From Phycisphaerae bacterium (GTDB taxonomy: Bacteria; Planctomycetota; Phycisphaerae; Tepidisphaerales; Tepidisphaeraceae), in contig JACMJD010000102.1 in NCBI GenBank assembly GCA_014380825.1, positions 1-6,414 on the forward strand: 6,414 nt of DNA, given 5' to 3'. This document shows positions 1 through 6,414 of this stretch, one piece after another (position 1 is the stretch's first letter; every line of letters starts with the position of its first letter). The notes beneath the pieces are model-generated. The model ran no database searches, had not been told where the DNA came from, and worked only from the letters and a program-made list of their open reading frames with translations. Position numbers and translations under genes: made by a program.

Positions 1-16
1 GATACTCTCATCACCC

Positions 17-2563
17 GTGGCTGAGGGGAGCACCGAGACACTTCGAAGTGCCGTAAAGCCAAAGAGCGGAATGATTCCGCGCCGTCCAGCGCTGTTGGCG
101 ACCGCGCTCTTCATCGTCGGGATCTTCTGCCACCGCGTCCTTCCGGCCTGGCCGGTCGTCTGGATCATTGCGATCGCGGTCTTGCTCGGCGCTGGAATCT
201 GGCGACGCCAATGCGCGTGCTCGTCGATCGTCATTGCAATTGCGCTGATTCTGTGCGGCGCGCTGGCGGCGCAGCTTGAAGCGTTTTATTACCCGCGCGA
301 TCAGATCGGATTGTTCGCCACTGACACGCGTCGGCTCGCGCAGCTCGAACTGAAGATCGACAACGAACCTCGCGTGCTGGCGGATTCGTTTTCAGATCGA
401 CCGATGCCGCCCAAGCAGATCGTCACGGCTTCCGTGAAGCGCGTGCTCACGCACGCGGGTTGGGTTGATGCAAGTGGCGATCTGCTCGTGCAGATCTCGC
501 AGCCGCATCCACGACTCGCGATCGGACAAACCGTTCGCGTGCTTGGCATGCTCGAACGCCCGGCGCCAGCGATGAATCCGGGTCAGTTCGATTGGGCAGA
601 GTATTACCGCGAGCAGCGAATCCTCGCGTCGATCCACATCGCCGAGGCCGCGAATATTCAGATCCTTTCGCAATCGCGACTCAGCCCCGGCGACTGGATC
701 CGTGTTCAAGCGCGTCGGTCGCTCGCGGCTGGTTTCCCCGCGAGTCGGTCACTCGATCACGCGCTGCTTCGCGCGTTGCTGTTGGGCGATCACGATCCGG
801 AACTGCGTGATGTGCAGGAGCAGTTCAAGAAGACGGGCACCAGCCATCACCTGGCGATCAGCGGCATGCACGTCGCGGTGCTCGCGGGCTTCGTGCTCGG
901 GATCGGCCGACTGCTGCGAGCTAGGCCGCGCGTCGCGGTGGGCGTGATGTTGGTGTTTACGATTCTGTACGGCATCGCAGCGCTTCCTTCGCCGCCCGTG
1001 GTGCGATCGATCTTGCTGTGCCTTTTCTTCGGCATTGGCCTGATCACCTGGCGATCGCTCGACGCCGTGCAACTGCTCGCGCTCTCCGTCCTGGCGATGC
1101 TGATCCGGCATCCGCTGGATCTGTACAACGCGGGATTTCAACTGAGCTGCGGAACAGTGCTGGGCTTGCTGATTTTCACTCGTCCATTCGCGAATTGGCT
1201 GGCAACTTTGCGTGAAGACCCGCTCGCGCTGCGACCGTTGCCACAGTTCGGCCCGCAGAAACCGGCGACGATTTTCACGGTGCTCCGACGCTGCGGGAAA
1301 TGGGCGGAGTCACTGCTGGCGGCTTCATTCGCCGCCGGTTTGATCGCGTGGCTTGTCTCAATGCCTTTGATCGCCTTCCACTTCGAGCAGCTCAACGTCT
1401 GGGCGATTCCCGCGAGTCTGATCCTCGCCCCGATCGTTCTGCTGGCGCTGATCGGCGGGCTCGCGAAAGTCGCGCTGACGTTGCTCTTCCCAAGCTTGGC
1501 CACAAGCTGGGCATCGATGGCCGCCGCGCCGATGGAGCTCATGCGCGGCACACTCGCGTGGCTCGCGAAACTTCCGTGGAGCGATTGGCCGATGCCTGCG
1601 TGGCCGATTTGGGGACTGTTTGTCGTTTATGCGATCTACCTGCTCGCGATGGCGCCGTGTCCGATTCCCAAGCTTCGGATTCTGCTGCGATCATCCCCGA
1701 TCGCCGCGGTGTTCATCGCGCTGATAATTCCATTCCGATCGGTCGAGCGCGCCGTTGTCGCACCGAACGAACTGCGACTCACGCTCCTCTACATCGGCGC
1801 GGGCCAAGCCGCCGTCGTTCAAACGCCTTCCGGCCGCACGATCATGATCGACGCCGGTTCGACTTCGCTCTCGGATCCGTTGCGCAAATGCATCGCTCCG
1901 TTTCTTCGCCACGAAGGCTGCACGCAAATCGACACGATGCTGCTGACGCACACCGATCACGATCACGTCAGCAGCGCCAGTGCAATCGCGACAGCGTACG
2001 ACGTCCGACAAGTTCTCATCGGCGGACGTTTCCGCGCGCACGCGATTGAAACGCCCGCCGCCGGCGCGCTCTTGCAAACGATGGATGCACTCGATGCACC
2101 GCCACGCATCGTCAAGCCCGGCGAGCGCATCGCCTTGGCGCGAGATGTCGACCTTGAAATCCTCTGGCCGCCGCCTACCGGGCCGCCTACGGGTTTGTCA
2201 TCCAACGATTCGGGAATCGTCGCAAAGCTTTGGTACGCCGGACGATCGATCCTGATCACCGGCGACGTCGAAGAGATCGCCCAGCGCGAGCTTCTGACGA
2301 ATCCGCAATCATTGAAGGCCGACGTACTCATCGCACCCCATCACGGAAGCAGCGAATCCACAACCGATGAGTTTGTCGAGGCGGTTAACCCGGCTATCAT
2401 TCTCAGCTCGAACGATCGATCGCTCAGCGGCAAGCAGAAACGGTTCGATCGGATCGTCGAAAATCGCCAGCTATATCGAACGCACGCGTATGGCGCGATC
2501 ACGCTGATATTGGCGGCGAACGGCACGTTTCGGGTAGAACCGTTCGTTCGCGCCAAGCCCTGA
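17..2563 (+). CDS. comEC: ComEC/Rec2-family DNA internalisation channel with C-terminal metallo-beta-lactamase domain
   Basis: Inner-membrane protein that in naturally competent bacteria passes one DNA strand into the cytoplasm; the metallo-beta-lactamase domain is thought to degrade the other strand. Visible architecture, numbered from GTG at 17: hydrophobic helices near 25-42, 47-62 and 70-86; a soluble DUF4131/OB-like region near 100-212 ending in the family motif NPGQFDW (187-193); a competence domain near 245-575 with LLLGD (254-258), TGTSHHLAISGMHV (273-286), GFQLS (373-377) and several further hydrophobic helices; and a C-terminal MBL domain near 585-840. The MBL domain keeps HTDHDH (645-650, pattern HxDxDH), TGD (748-750) and PHHGS (774-778), so metal binding looks intact. 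The usual DVGQGD entry motif is replaced by YIGAGQ (592-597). At 848 residues it is at the long end for the family. GTG 17 has no visible Shine-Dalgarno and the frame is open to the left edge, so the true start may be upstream or at ATG 71 (residue 19), just before the first membrane helix. The family call is secure; active competence is not shown. Confidence 0.95.
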   Translation: MAEGSTETLRSAVKPKSGMIPRRPALLATALFIVGIFCHRVLPAWPVVWIIAIAVLLGAGIWRRQCACSSIVIAIALILCGALAAQLEAFYYPRDQIGLFATDTRRLAQLELKIDNEPRVLADSFSDRPMPPKQIVTASVKRVLTHAGWVDASGDLLVQISQPHPRLAIGQTVRVLGMLERPAPAMNPGQFDWAEYYREQRILASIHIAEAANIQILSQSRLSPGDWIRVQARRSLAAGFPASRSLDHALLRALLLGDHDPELRDVQEQFKKTGTSHHLAISGMHVAVLAGFVLGIGRLLRARPRVAVGVMLVFTILYGIAALPSPPVVRSILLCLFFGIGLITWRSLDAVQLLALSVLAMLIRHPLDLYNAGFQLSCGTVLGLLIFTRPFANWLATLREDPLALRPLPQFGPQKPATIFTVLRRCGKWAESLLAASFAAGLIAWLVSMPLIAFHFEQLNVWAIPASLILAPIVLLALIGGLAKVALTLLFPSLATSWASMAAAPMELMRGTLAWLAKLPWSDWPMPAWPIWGLFVVYAIYLLAMAPCPIPKLRILLRSSPIAAVFIALIIPFRSVERAVVAPNELRLTLLYIGAGQAAVVQTPSGRTIMIDAGSTSLSDPLRKCIAPFLRHEGCTQIDTMLLTHTDHDHVSSASAIATAYDVRQVLIGGRFRAHAIETPAAGALLQTMDALDAPPRIVKPGERIALARDVDLEILWPPPTGPPTGLSSNDSGIVAKLWYAGRSILITGDVEEIAQRELLTNPQSLKADVLIAPHHGSSESTTDEFVEAVNPAIILSSNDRSLSGKQKRFDRIVENRQLYRTHAYGAITLILAANGTFRVEPFVRAKP

Positions 2564-2640
2564 AACTAAATTAATTCGACAGACTGTCTTAGCTGTTCGC
2601 ACCCTTTGGATATCAAATCAACTGTCGCTCGGAGGTTCGC
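2564..2640 (+). other. 77-bp intergenic gap, comEC to tricorn gene
   Basis: AT-richer than its surroundings at its start (AATTAATT at 2569-2576). It contains a short odd palindrome, GACAG-A-CTGTC, at 2578-2588. As RNA that could form only a 4-bp stem and it is not followed by a T-run, so I do not call a terminator. No -35/-10 pair with good matches and spacing was found; TATCAA at 2611-2616 is a weak -10 candidate with a poor -35 partner. The short same-strand gap permits co-transcription with comEC, but a separate promoter is not excluded. Confidence 0.5.
2631..2635 (+). promoter_or_regulatory. Shine-Dalgarno site deciding the TTG start of the tricorn gene
   Basis: GGAGG lies 5 nt upstream of TTG at 2641. 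This is a strong site at suitable spacing. It supports the rare TTG start over the in-frame GTG (2677) and ATG (2680), which would cut through the signal peptide. Confidence 0.85.
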
Positions 2641-2715
2641 TTGATTAAACGCTGCATCGGTCCCGCGATTTTCGCGGTGATGTGCTCATTCCTGTTCGCC
2701 CAACCCGCGCACGCC
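2641..2715 (+). other. Signal peptide of the tricorn homologue
   Basis: Residues 1-25 show a short basic n-region (K3, R4), a hydrophobic core (about 6-20) and a small-residue cleavage motif, A23-H24-A25, before A26. This fits Sec export and signal peptidase I. Cysteines 5 and 15 are not in a proper lipobox (A-V-M-C precedes C15), so a lipoprotein is unlikely. There is no twin-arginine motif. Confidence 0.85.
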
Positions 2716-5700
2716 GCTGTGCAGGGTTACTACCGCTTCCCCACCGTGAGCGGCGATCAGATCGTCTTCATGTGCGAAGGCGATCTGTGGAAAGTCTCCA
2801 CCGCCGGTGGTGCTGCGATGCGACTGACATCGCACCCCGGCACCGAAAGCCTGCCGCGACTGAGCCCCGACGGAAAGATGATCGCGTTCTCCGCCGACTA
2901 TCAGGGCAATGGTGATGTGTATGTCATGCCGTCTGATGGCGGCGAACCCAAGCGGCTCACGTTTCACCCTTCGCAGGAACAGTGCGCCGGATGGACGCCC
3001 GATGGCAAGTACGTGATCTACCGCGCGCGGCGCGGCGGGCTCGATTCCGATGACACCATGTTCAAGATCCCCGTCGAAGGCGGCGAGCCCGAAATCGTCA
3101 ACGTCGGCGTCTGCTCCAGCGCAACTTTCTCGGCCGATCAGAAAATGATCGCCTTCAACCCGTTCACCTGGGGCGGAACGTGGAAGCGCTATCGCGGCGG
3201 CACCGCGCCGAAGATCTGGGTGGGCGATCTGGAAAAAGGCAAGTTCTGGAAGATGGCCGAGAACGATGCGGTCGATCAGCACCCGGTGTGGGTCGGCGAT
3301 CGCATTTACTTCATGTCCGAGCGCACGTTTCCGGTGAACGTCTGGTCGTGCAAGCCCGATGGCTCGGATGCGAAGCAGATGACCAAGCACACCGATTACG
3401 ACGTGCGCTCGATCGGCACGGACGGCAAGAAGGTCGTCTACTCCGCGGCGGCCGACATATGGCTGCTCGATGTTGAGACCGGAAAAGCGAATCGCGTCGA
3501 CGTGCTGCTCCCCAGCGATCGCATTCGCGAGCGCGCCCGTGTTGAAGACGCGAGCAAGAGCATCGAAAGCTTCGACCTGTCGAACGATGGCAAGCGAATC
3601 ACGATCGGCGCCCGCGGCGAGCTCTGGACCGCGCCGGCCAAGCCCGGCGGTCGCATCATCAAGCTCACCGATAACGATTCCGGGATTCGTCAGCGCGCGG
3701 CGACCTATTCGCCCGATGGAAAACAGGTTGCCTGCATCACCGACGAAACCGGCGAGCAGGAGATCGCGCTCTACGACGCGGCCGGCAAGGACAAACACAA
3801 GATTCTCAGCAAGCACGGCAAGGGCTGGCTGTTTGCGCCGCTCTGGTCCGACGACGGCAAGCAGATCGCGTTCGCCGACATGACCGGCGCGCTGTTCGTC
3901 GTGAACGTCGAATCCGGCGAGACGAAAACGATCGATCAGGACAAGAACTGGGAGCTGACCGAATATCAGTTCTCGCCTGACAGCAAGTGGATCGCGTATT
4001 CGAAGGTCGGCGAAAACCACGTGCAGTCGATGTACATCGCGGAGATCGCGACCGGCAAAATCACCACCGTCAGCGGCGGATTCACCAGCGATTATTCGCC
4101 AGCGTGGGATCCGAATGGCAAATATCTGTTCATGTTGTCCAACCGCGTGTTCAATCCTGTTCTCGACGAGCTGGATCGCGCGTTCCTTGTCACTCGTACG
4201 AGCAAGCCGGTGGCTGTGATTCTCGCCAAGGACGGTAAGAGTCCGTTTCTCCCGGAAGAGGTGCTCGGCGAAGACGAGGAAGATGCGGATGACAAAGTTC
4301 CGACGACCGGTCCCGCTACCGCGCAGGCCGGTGAGGTGAAAGAGGATGCGCTCAAGGGCGACGAGGACAAAGCCGACGACGACAAGCCGGACATAAAGAA
4401 GATCGGCAAGGCCAAGAAGAAGAAAAAGCCGGTGACAGATCTGAAAATCGATGTCGACAACATCGCGCAGCGTGTCGTCGAATTCCCGATCGAGCCGAAC
4501 AACTGCGGCGCCTTGCTCGCCGGCGACAAGCGCGTCTTCTGGGTCACCACGCCCACGCGCGGAATGTTGGATGACGACGAAGAAGCTGCCCCGGGCGATC
4601 GTCGCCCGACCGGCAAGCTTCGCGTTTACGATTTCAAGGATCGCAAGGAAGAAGTGCTGATCGAAGGCATTCGCAGCTATTCGCTCAGCCGCGATGGCAC
4701 CAAGCTGGCGTGGCAGAAGGACAAGGAAATCCTGATCGCCGACAGCTCGAAAAAGCCCGGCGACGACATCGAGGAAAAAGTCGCGCTCAAGGGCCTTCCG
4801 CTGCAGGTCGATCCGAACGATGAATGGCGGCAGATCTTCGAAGAAGCCTGGCGATTACAGCGCGACTTCTACTGGGCGGAGAACATGGTCGGCGTTGATT
4901 GGCCCGAGATGCGTAATCGCTACGAAGTGCTGCTCGGCCGAGTCAGCACGCGCGGCGAATTGAACGACCTGATCGGTCAGCTCATCGGTGAGCTGGGCAC
5001 GAGTCACACATACGTCTTCGGCGGCGACAGCGCGTTCCAGCCGCCGAACCCGGTTCCGGTGGGCGTGCTTGGCGCGAACATCGAGCTGGATAAAGCGACC
5101 GGCCTGCACAAGTTCAGCAAAGTGTTGCGGGCCGAGAATTGGGAAACCGATATCGTTTCGCCGCTGACCATGAGTCACGCGAACGTGAAGGACGGCGAAT
5201 TCCTGATCGCGATCAACGACAAAGAACTAAAAGCCACCGACAACGCGGACAGCCGGTTCACCAACCTGTCCGGCGTGCTGGTTCGGTTGAAGGTTTGCAG
5301 CAAGCCGGACAAATCCGATGCGCGCGACATTGATATCGTCACGCTGACCGATGACACCGACCTTCGCTATGCCGATTGGTGTCGGCGAAACCGCGAGTAT
5401 GTCGACCAGAAGTCCGGCGGAAAGATCGGCTATTTCCACCTGCCCGACATGGGCTCGGCCGGCCTGGTGAAGTTCATCAAAGGTTTCTACCCGCAGTACA
5501 ACAAGGACGCGCTCATCATTGATGACCGCAACAACCACGGCGGATTCGTCTCACAGATGCTGATCGAAAAGCTGAACCGCAAAGTGTGGGCATACGATAG
5601 CCCGCGGCGCGGAATGGTCGGCACGTATCCGGATCGCGTGCAGGTCGGATACAAGTGCGTGCTGATCAACGAACACGCCGGCTCCGATGGCGACATCTTC

Positions 5701-6045
5701 CCCGACAGCTTCCGCACGCTCGGGCTTGGCCCGCTGATCGGCAAGCGCACGTGGGGCGGCGTGATCGGCATCCGCATGGACAAGGCGTTCGTCGACAACG
5801 GTTCCAGCAGTCAGCCAGAGTTTGCCTGGTGGGACAGCAAGCGCGGCTGGAGCCTGGAAAACCGCGGGGTCGAACCCGACATCGAAGTCGAGTATCGGCC
5901 GGAAGACTACATCGCCGGGCGAGATCCGCAGCTCGATCGCGGGATCGAAGAGATGATGAAGAAGCTGAAGGAGAGCCCGATCGAGAAACCGAAAGCTCCC
6001 CCGCTGCCGATCCGGGTACCACAACCGACGGCGGACAATCGGTAG
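2641..6045 (+). CDS. Exported tricorn protease homologue (S41 family serine peptidase)
   Basis: Predicted serine peptidase related to archaeal tricorn, which trims oligopeptides. From the TTG start (1134 residues) the order is: signal peptide 1-25; a first beta-propeller, about 27-312, with repeats such as SPDGKMIAF (75-83), TPDGKYVIY (119-127) and SADQKMIAF (164-172); a second propeller, about 314-715, with SNDGKRITI (314-322), SPDGKQVAC (357-365), SDDGKQIAF (403-411), SPDSKWIAY (445-453), DPNGKYLFM (490-498) and SRDGTKLAW (683-691), interrupted by a charged insert near 544-599; C1, about 720-798; a PDZ domain, about 803-905; C2, about 906-1105; and a proline-rich tail. Catalytic candidates are S788-H789 (GTSHTY), nucleophile S1015 and D1016 (AGSDGD), E1073 (LENRG), oxyanion glycine G968 and S1 residue D986. 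Their spacing matches Thermoplasma tricorn as I recall it. R130-R131 may match its carboxylate-anchoring arginine pair. Length is close to archaeal tricorn (about 1070) plus signal and insert. The signal peptide implies action outside the cytoplasm, unlike archaeal tricorn. The natural substrate is unknown. Confidence 0.95.
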   Translation: MIKRCIGPAIFAVMCSFLFAQPAHAAVQGYYRFPTVSGDQIVFMCEGDLWKVSTAGGAAMRLTSHPGTESLPRLSPDGKMIAFSADYQGNGDVYVMPSDGGEPKRLTFHPSQEQCAGWTPDGKYVIYRARRGGLDSDDTMFKIPVEGGEPEIVNVGVCSSATFSADQKMIAFNPFTWGGTWKRYRGGTAPKIWVGDLEKGKFWKMAENDAVDQHPVWVGDRIYFMSERTFPVNVWSCKPDGSDAKQMTKHTDYDVRSIGTDGKKVVYSAAADIWLLDVETGKANRVDVLLPSDRIRERARVEDASKSIESFDLSNDGKRITIGARGELWTAPAKPGGRIIKLTDNDSGIRQRAATYSPDGKQVACITDETGEQEIALYDAAGKDKHKILSKHGKGWLFAPLWSDDGKQIAFADMTGALFVVNVESGETKTIDQDKNWELTEYQFSPDSKWIAYSKVGENHVQSMYIAEIATGKITTVSGGFTSDYSPAWDPNGKYLFMLSNRVFNPVLDELDRAFLVTRTSKPVAVILAKDGKSPFLPEEVLGEDEEDADDKVPTTGPATAQAGEVKEDALKGDEDKADDDKPDIKKIGKAKKKKKPVTDLKIDVDNIAQRVVEFPIEPNNCGALLAGDKRVFWVTTPTRGMLDDDEEAAPGDRRPTGKLRVYDFKDRKEEVLIEGIRSYSLSRDGTKLAWQKDKEILIADSSKKPGDDIEEKVALKGLPLQVDPNDEWRQIFEEAWRLQRDFYWAENMVGVDWPEMRNRYEVLLGRVSTRGELNDLIGQLIGELGTSHTYVFGGDSAFQPPNPVPVGVLGANIELDKATGLHKFSKVLRAENWETDIVSPLTMSHANVKDGEFLIAINDKELKATDNADSRFTNLSGVLVRLKVCSKPDKSDARDIDIVTLTDDTDLRYADWCRRNREYVDQKSGGKIGYFHLPDMGSAGLVKFIKGFYPQYNKDALIIDDRNNHGGFVSQMLIEKLNRKVWAYDSPRRGMVGTYPDRVQVGYKCVLINEHAGSDGDIFPDSFRTLGLGPLIGKRTWGGVIGIRMDKAFVDNGSSSQPEFAWWDSKRGWSLENRGVEPDIEVEYRPEDYIAGRDPQLDRGIEEMMKKLKESPIEKPKAPPLPIRVPQPTADNR
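4270..4437 (+). other. Acidic-then-lysine low-complexity insert in the second propeller
   Basis: Codes for residues 544-599. An Asp/Glu-rich stretch (for example EDEEDADD, 544-551, and DEDKADDDK, 574-582), with a short Ala/Thr/Pro part in between, is followed by a basic run including KKKKK (592-596). Propeller sequence resumes at DLKIDVDNIAQRVVEFPI (600-617). It is probably a disordered loop projecting from a blade. I recall charged inserts at this place in other bacterial tricorn homologues, so it need not be unique. Confidence 0.75.
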
Positions 6046-6077
6046 ATCGATTCCGAATCATCAGCCGCTTGAAAACT

Positions 6078-6116
6078 GAACGATCCCTGCGACAACTATC
6101 GCAGGGATCGTTCTTT
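6078..6116 (+). terminator. Perfect 14-bp hairpin, probable intrinsic terminator of the tricorn gene
   Basis: Arms 6078-6091 (GAACGATCCCTGCG) and 6100-6113 are exactly complementary around the 8-nt loop ACAACTAT. The stem begins 32 nt after the tricorn stop codon and runs into a short T-rich stretch (TTCTTT, 6111-6116). The A-run upstream (GAAAA, 6071-6075) gives a T-run on the reverse strand, so the element may work in both directions. The T-tract is short, so efficiency is uncertain. Its 3' end is only 17 nt before the next start codon. Confidence 0.75.
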
Positions 6117-6122
6117 GATACC

Positions 6123-6127
6123 GAGGA
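6123..6127 (+). promoter_or_regulatory. Shine-Dalgarno site of the epimerase-like gene
   Basis: GAGGA ends 6 nt before ATG at 6134, which supports that start. It sits immediately downstream of the hairpin. Confidence 0.7.
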
Positions 6128-6133
6128 CCGCAA

Positions 6134-6414
6134 ATGAAAAGGATTGTCGTCACCGGGGGCAGCGGCAAAGCGGGCCGGGCGTGCGTGGATGATTTGCTGG
6201 CGCACGGATACGAAGTGTTCGTCGTCGATCAGACGACGCCGTCGCCGCGCAAGTGTGAGTCCATCCTCTGCGATCTCACCGATTACGGGCAGACGATCGA
6301 TGCGATCTCGTCGGCGGGTGGTGGCGGCAACATCAACTCGGGCGACCGCGCGCACGGCGTGCATGCGATCGTTCACCTGGCCGCGATTCCCGCGCCGCGC
6401 ATCTATGCCAACGC
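6134..6414 (+). CDS. NAD-dependent epimerase/dehydratase-like protein, 3' end missing (extended SDR family)
   Basis: Only the N-terminal 93 complete codons are in the window; the frame is open at the right edge. The start of a Rossmann fold is clear. MKRIVVTGGSGKAGR carries the dinucleotide motif GGSGKAG (residues 8-14). Strand 2 ends in VVD with D32, an acidic residue that usually selects NAD over NADP. CDLTD (46-50) supplies the Asp that contacts the adenine in this family (D47). HLAAIPAP (81-88) is the typical strand-4 motif. Extended SDRs act on nucleotide sugars, uronic acids and similar substrates; the YxxxK catalytic pair and substrate region lie beyond the window, so the reaction cannot be named. 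A Gly/Asn/Ser-rich stretch at about 61-75 makes the segment before strand 4 longer than usual. The gene follows the hairpin closely and is probably a separate transcription unit. Confidence 0.88.
   Translation, partial: MKRIVVTGGSGKAGRACVDDLLAHGYEVFVVDQTTPSPRKCESILCDLTDYGQTIDAISSAGGGGNINSGDRAHGVHAIVHLAAIPAPRIYAN

Noticed and set aside
1300..2049. 249-residue open frame on the plus strand inside comEC
   Set aside because: The translation is Arg-rich and without motifs, and it overlaps conserved ComEC sequence including the metal-binding motif. It is a frame shadow.
2641..2700. Lipoprotein signal at C15 of the tricorn homologue
   Set aside because: A-V-M precedes the cysteine, which does not fit a lipobox, and a good AHA signal peptidase I site follows at 23-25.
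2686..4020. 444-residue open frame on the minus strand
   Set aside because: It lies entirely antisense to the tricorn homologue, which has clear domains and catalytic motifs. Its translation has no recognisable domain and fits the long antisense frames expected in GC-rich genes.
4398..4430. A-rich lysine-codon run as a possible slippage or phase-variation site
   Set aside because: The longest homopolymer is short (AAAAA) and broken by G, and the frame continues normally into conserved propeller and catalytic sequence.
17..6045. comEC and the tricorn gene as a joint DNA/peptide uptake system
   Set aside because: The only support is adjacency on one strand with a 77-bp gap. No shared domain or known functional link supports it.
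5666..6376. 236-residue minus-strand open frame spanning the end of the tricorn gene and the start of the epimerase-like gene
   Set aside because: It crosses the hairpin and two well-supported plus-strand genes, has an Arg/Ser-rich composition and no known motif.

Overview
The window is GC-rich (about 60 % by eye) bacterial DNA with three genes on the + strand and almost no non-coding space. The organism cannot be fixed from this sequence alone. A ComEC-type DNA channel, a tricorn-type protease carrying a bacterial export signal, Shine-Dalgarno-led genes and an Asp/Lys-rich insert in the protease together suggest a free-living Gram-negative bacterium. Planctomycetota, possibly Phycisphaerae-like, is my best guess and is an inference only. 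The hexamer CGATCG is strikingly frequent throughout.

Layout. (1) 17-2563: a full-length or nearly full-length ComEC/Rec2 protein with a soluble N-terminal domain, a polytopic competence domain and a C-terminal metallo-beta-lactamase domain. Its reading frame is open to the left edge, so the start is uncertain. (2) 2564-2640: a 77-bp gap with a strong GGAGG ribosome-binding site but no convincing promoter or terminator. (3) 2641-6045: an exported tricorn-protease homologue (S41 family) starting at TTG. It has two beta-propellers, a charged insert, and C1, PDZ and C2 domains, and all recognisable catalytic residues are in place. (4) 6046-6133: an 88-bp gap holding a perfect 14-bp hairpin that looks like an intrinsic terminator. 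(5) 6134 to the right edge: the first 93 complete codons of an NAD-dependent epimerase/dehydratase-like Rossmann protein, cut by the window end.

The three genes show no obvious common pathway. ComEC brings single-stranded DNA across the inner membrane. The tricorn homologue is probably a peptidase outside the cytoplasm. The third gene is probably a cytoplasmic nucleotide-sugar or sugar-acid oxidoreductase. The hairpin separates the third gene from the first two. I found no CRISPR array, tRNA, rRNA, mobile element or obviously novel system. The points worth a second look are the leader hairpin, the charged protease insert, a glycine-rich insert in the epimerase, a degenerate ComEC motif and the CGATCG excess.
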